Source: Anaerolineales bacterium (GTDB lineage Bacteria > Chloroflexota > Anaerolineae > Anaerolineales > Villigracilaceae). From it: 15,916 nt of DNA. Below are positions 13,891-15,916 of this stretch, piece after piece (the first letter of the stretch is position 1; every line of letters starts with the position of its first letter). The DNA lies in NCBI GenBank assembly GCA_016789205.1, contig JAEURF010000007.1:1-15916 (forward strand). The letters run 5' to 3'. The notes under the pieces were generated by a model. It did not search any database, was not told the origin of the DNA, and was given only the letters and a program-made list of their open reading frames with translations. Made by a program: the position numbers and the translations under genes.

Positions 13891-14280
13891 ATGCTCAAAG
13901 AATTTAGAGAATTCATCGCACGCGGCAACGTATTAGACCTTGCAATCGCAGTCATCATTGGTAGTGCATTCGGAAAAATTGTTGCCTCACTCGTAGGTGA
14001 CATTCTCACTCCTCTGATTGGTTTACTAATGGGCGGCATTAATCTTAGTGAACAGACAATGAAAATAGGAGAAGCCGCTATCAAATGGGGTGCATTTGTA
14101 CAATCCATCTTTGATTTTCTCGTCATCGCCTTTGTGATTTTCCTAATCGTGCGAACTACAAACAAAATGAAGAAAACCCCACCGCCAGCCGACCCAACAA
14201 CTAAAGAATGTAATTTCTGCTATTCAACTATTTCAATCAAAGCCACACGTTGCCCGAATTGCACATCGCAGTTAACCTAG
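13891..14280 (+). CDS. mscL: Large-conductance mechanosensitive channel MscL with C-terminal zinc-ribbon-like tail
   Basis: 129 residues. The N-terminus MLKEFREFIARGNVLDLAIAV matches the MscL amphipathic helix and start of TM1 (pore-lining, about 15-40, with the glycine-rich GSAFGKIV). A short outer loop (about 45-65) and TM2 (about 67-89) follow. As in the family, a homopentamer should open under membrane tension to release solutes during hypo-osmotic shock. The outer loop is short compared with E. coli MscL. After TM2 the usual C-terminal helix bundle is replaced by a proline-rich linker and CNFC...CPNC (C107, C110, C121, C124), which looks like a small zinc ribbon. AGGAG lies 6 nt before the ATG. 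The gene is monocistronic between a clear promoter and a hairpin. Confidence 0.95.
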   Translation: MLKEFREFIARGNVLDLAIAVIIGSAFGKIVASLVGDILTPLIGLLMGGINLSEQTMKIGEAAIKWGAFVQSIFDFLVIAFVIFLIVRTTNKMKKTPPPADPTTKECNFCYSTISIKATRCPNCTSQLT

Positions 14281-14318
14281 ATAAGTAAACAAGTAGACAA
14301 GAACATAAGAATTAAGAT

Positions 14319-14369
14319 ATAAGTAACGAGTAACAAGATTTTACGTAGGTCTTGTTACTCGTTACTTAT
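14319..14369 (+). terminator. Long perfect hairpin between mscL and the helicase gene
   Basis: 20-bp perfect arms (14319-14338 and 14350-14369) around an 11-nt loop, starting 39 nt after the mscL stop. The trailing T tract is poor (TTATTACG), so it is an atypical terminator. It may work by stem stability alone, or be a repeat element. The stretch before it contains near-repeats AAGTAAAC and AAGTAGAC. Confidence 0.55.
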
Positions 14370-14398
14370 TACGAATCACTGAACACCGACTACCGAAA

Positions 14399-15916
14399 AT
14401 GGATTTCCTCAATAAACTCAACCCACAACAACGAAATGCCGTGACGGCGCAAGATGGACCTGTACTTGTCGTCGCAGGTCCAGGGTCAGGGAAGACGCGC
14501 GTGCTTACGCAACGAATCGCATATCTGATTGCGAATCAAGGTGTACGCCCGTGGCAAATCCTTGCAGTCACTTTTACAAATAAAGCCGCAAAAGAAATGG
14601 GCGAACGAGTTAAGTCAATCTTGAATGAGCAAGCCATTGAAGGCATGATGCTGGGTACATTTCATTCCATTTGTGCGCGGATATTACGACGCGAATCCGA
14701 ACATTTGCCGCTTGAATCTAATTTTGTGATTTTTGATTCAGACGACCAAGTTAGTCTGACAAAATCCATTATTCGTGAAATGAATTTGAATGAGAAGTTA
14801 TATCGTGCATCAAGCGTTCACGCCGCAATTTCACGCGCAAAAAACGATTTGATTTTTCCTGATGATTTTCCAATTAACACCTATCGTGATGAAGTTGTCA
14901 AAAGAGTGTATACCGAATATCAAAAAAGATTAATCGCCAGCAATGCTGTTGACTTTGACGATTTGCTTGTTTACACGGCTCGTTTGTTAGAAGAAAATCC
15001 TGTTGTGCGAGATAAATACGCACAAAGATTTCGGCATGTATTAGTAGATGAATTTCAAGATACAAATTTGGCACAATATGCGCTTGTAAAACATTTAGCG
15101 TCACATCATAAAAATATCTTTTGTGTTGGTGATCCAGATCAGTCTATCTACGCTTGGCGTGGCGCGGATTATCGAAATATTAGAAGATTTGAGCAAGATT
15201 TCCCCAATGCGCAAACCGTTTTATTAGAACAAAATTATCGTTCGCGCCAAAATATTTTAGATGCGGCAATGAGCGTCATTGACCGCGCCCAAAATCGCAA
15301 AAAGAAAAAATTATTCAGTGACCGTGGCGAGGGCGAAAAAATATTTTTCTACGAAGCCCGCGATGATTATGGTGAAGCCTCTTTCGTTGTAGATACGATT
15401 GCGCAACTTGTCGCTTCAGGTGATTTTGAGCCAAAAGATTGCGCAGTGATGTATCGCACCAATGCCATGTCTCGTTTAATTGAAGAAGCCTTTTTACAAG
15501 CACGGCTTCCATATAAATTAGTCGGCGCACAAAGATTCTACGGACGACGCGAAGTAAAAGATGTGATTGCATTTTTACGACTCGTTCATAACCCTGCTGA
15601 TGAAGCCGCACTTGGAAGAGTCATCAACATTCCACCACGTGGCATTGGTGAAAAAACTTTAACAACACTTCATCTTGTTGCACGCCAAAATAATGTCAAC
15701 GCGGGCACAATCCTGCTTGACTTAGCGCGAGGCGCAGAGTCTCCGCACTATAAATCATTCACAGGTCGAGCCGCGATTCCACTTGCAGATTTCGGTGGCA
15801 TGTTATCAAACTGGACTGCGCATGCACCCACAGATACTGTCCCAGAATTATTTGACCGAATCTTGCGCGACATTAATTACAAAGAATATATTGTTGAAGA
15901 TGATTCAGAAGAAAGT
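14399..15916 (+). CDS. UvrD/PcrA-type superfamily 1A DNA helicase (partial, cut by window edge)
   Basis: 506 codons are open from ATG 14399 to the window edge with no stop. The Q motif is near NPQQ (8-11), Walker A AGPGSGKT (26-33), motif Ia TFTNKAAKEM (58-67), GTFHS (86-90), DFDDLL (165-170), Walker B VDEFQDTN (216-223), motif III GDPDQSIYAWRGA (244-256), and motif IV LEQNYRS (276-282). Later REVKDVIAFLRL and the PPRGIG region are typical of the 2B area. Full PcrA/UvrD proteins are about 700-750 residues, so the end is missing. The family unwinds DNA 3' to 5' in nucleotide excision and mismatch repair and in clearing replication conflicts. No Shine-Dalgarno sequence precedes the ATG, and no strong promoter is visible between it and the hairpin upstream. 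UvrD, PcrA and Rep cannot be separated on this part. Confidence 0.93.
   Translation, partial: MDFLNKLNPQQRNAVTAQDGPVLVVAGPGSGKTRVLTQRIAYLIANQGVRPWQILAVTFTNKAAKEMGERVKSILNEQAIEGMMLGTFHSICARILRRESEHLPLESNFVIFDSDDQVSLTKSIIREMNLNEKLYRASSVHAAISRAKNDLIFPDDFPINTYRDEVVKRVYTEYQKRLIASNAVDFDDLLVYTARLLEENPVVRDKYAQRFRHVLVDEFQDTNLAQYALVKHLASHHKNIFCVGDPDQSIYAWRGADYRNIRRFEQDFPNAQTVLLEQNYRSRQNILDAAMSVIDRAQNRKKKKLFSDRGEGEKIFFYEARDDYGEASFVVDTIAQLVASGDFEPKDCAVMYRTNAMSRLIEEAFLQARLPYKLVGAQRFYGRREVKDVIAFLRLVHNPADEAALGRVINIPPRGIGEKTLTTLHLVARQNNVNAGTILLDLARGAESPHYKSFTGRAAIPLADFGGMLSNWTAHAPTDTVPELFDRILRDINYKEYIVEDDSEES

Overview
The window most resembles a moderately AT-rich bacterial chromosome segment from Chloroflexota (an Anaerolineae-like lineage). 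That is a judgement from the overall style of the proteins: a Thr/Glu/Pro-rich lipoprotein linker after an LAAC lipobox, a very long substrate-binding protein, and Opp-type permeases with large external loops. No rRNA or other phylogenetic marker is present, so the placement is tentative.

Right to left on the minus strand, the core is an Opp/Dpp-family ABC importer. It starts with an 852-residue lipoprotein substrate-binding protein (13479-10921) behind a good sigma70-type promoter, followed by a very strong intrinsic terminator. Next come permease B (10772-9636), permease C (9639-8284), ATPase D (8279-7317), ATPase F (7271-6285) and a 75-residue two-helix membrane protein (6288-6061) translationally coupled to ATPase F. 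This run closes with a terminator at 6019-6051. A second unit follows with its own extended -10 promoter: another ATPase pair (5903-4875 and 4870-3869), a terminator, and then a second lipoprotein substrate-binding protein (3812-1908) that may be translated from a leaderless message. The second set has no permeases in the window, so these ATPases either serve the first permeases or partner with ones elsewhere.

Further left are a response regulator with an unrecognised middle domain (1810-743), tRNA-Gln(UUG) (714-641), two elaborate inverted repeats, and the 5' part of glmU (479-1, cut by the window edge). On the plus strand at the right are mscL with a C-terminal zinc-ribbon-like tail (13891-14280), a 20-bp perfect hairpin, and the first 506 codons of a UvrD/PcrA-type helicase (14399-15916, cut by the window edge).

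The most unusual point is the large substrate-binding protein. Its SBP_bac_5 landmarks appear in circularly permuted order: the half that is normally C-terminal comes first, and the normal N-terminal half follows, with a beta-rich extension at the end. The other substrate-binding protein in the same window has the usual order and serves as an internal control. Together with the enlarged extracytoplasmic loops in both permeases, this suggests a distinct subfamily of oligopeptide/oligosaccharide importers. From memory it resembles Opp-type transporters of hyperthermophilic archaea, some of which import oligosaccharides, so the substrate should not be assumed to be a peptide.
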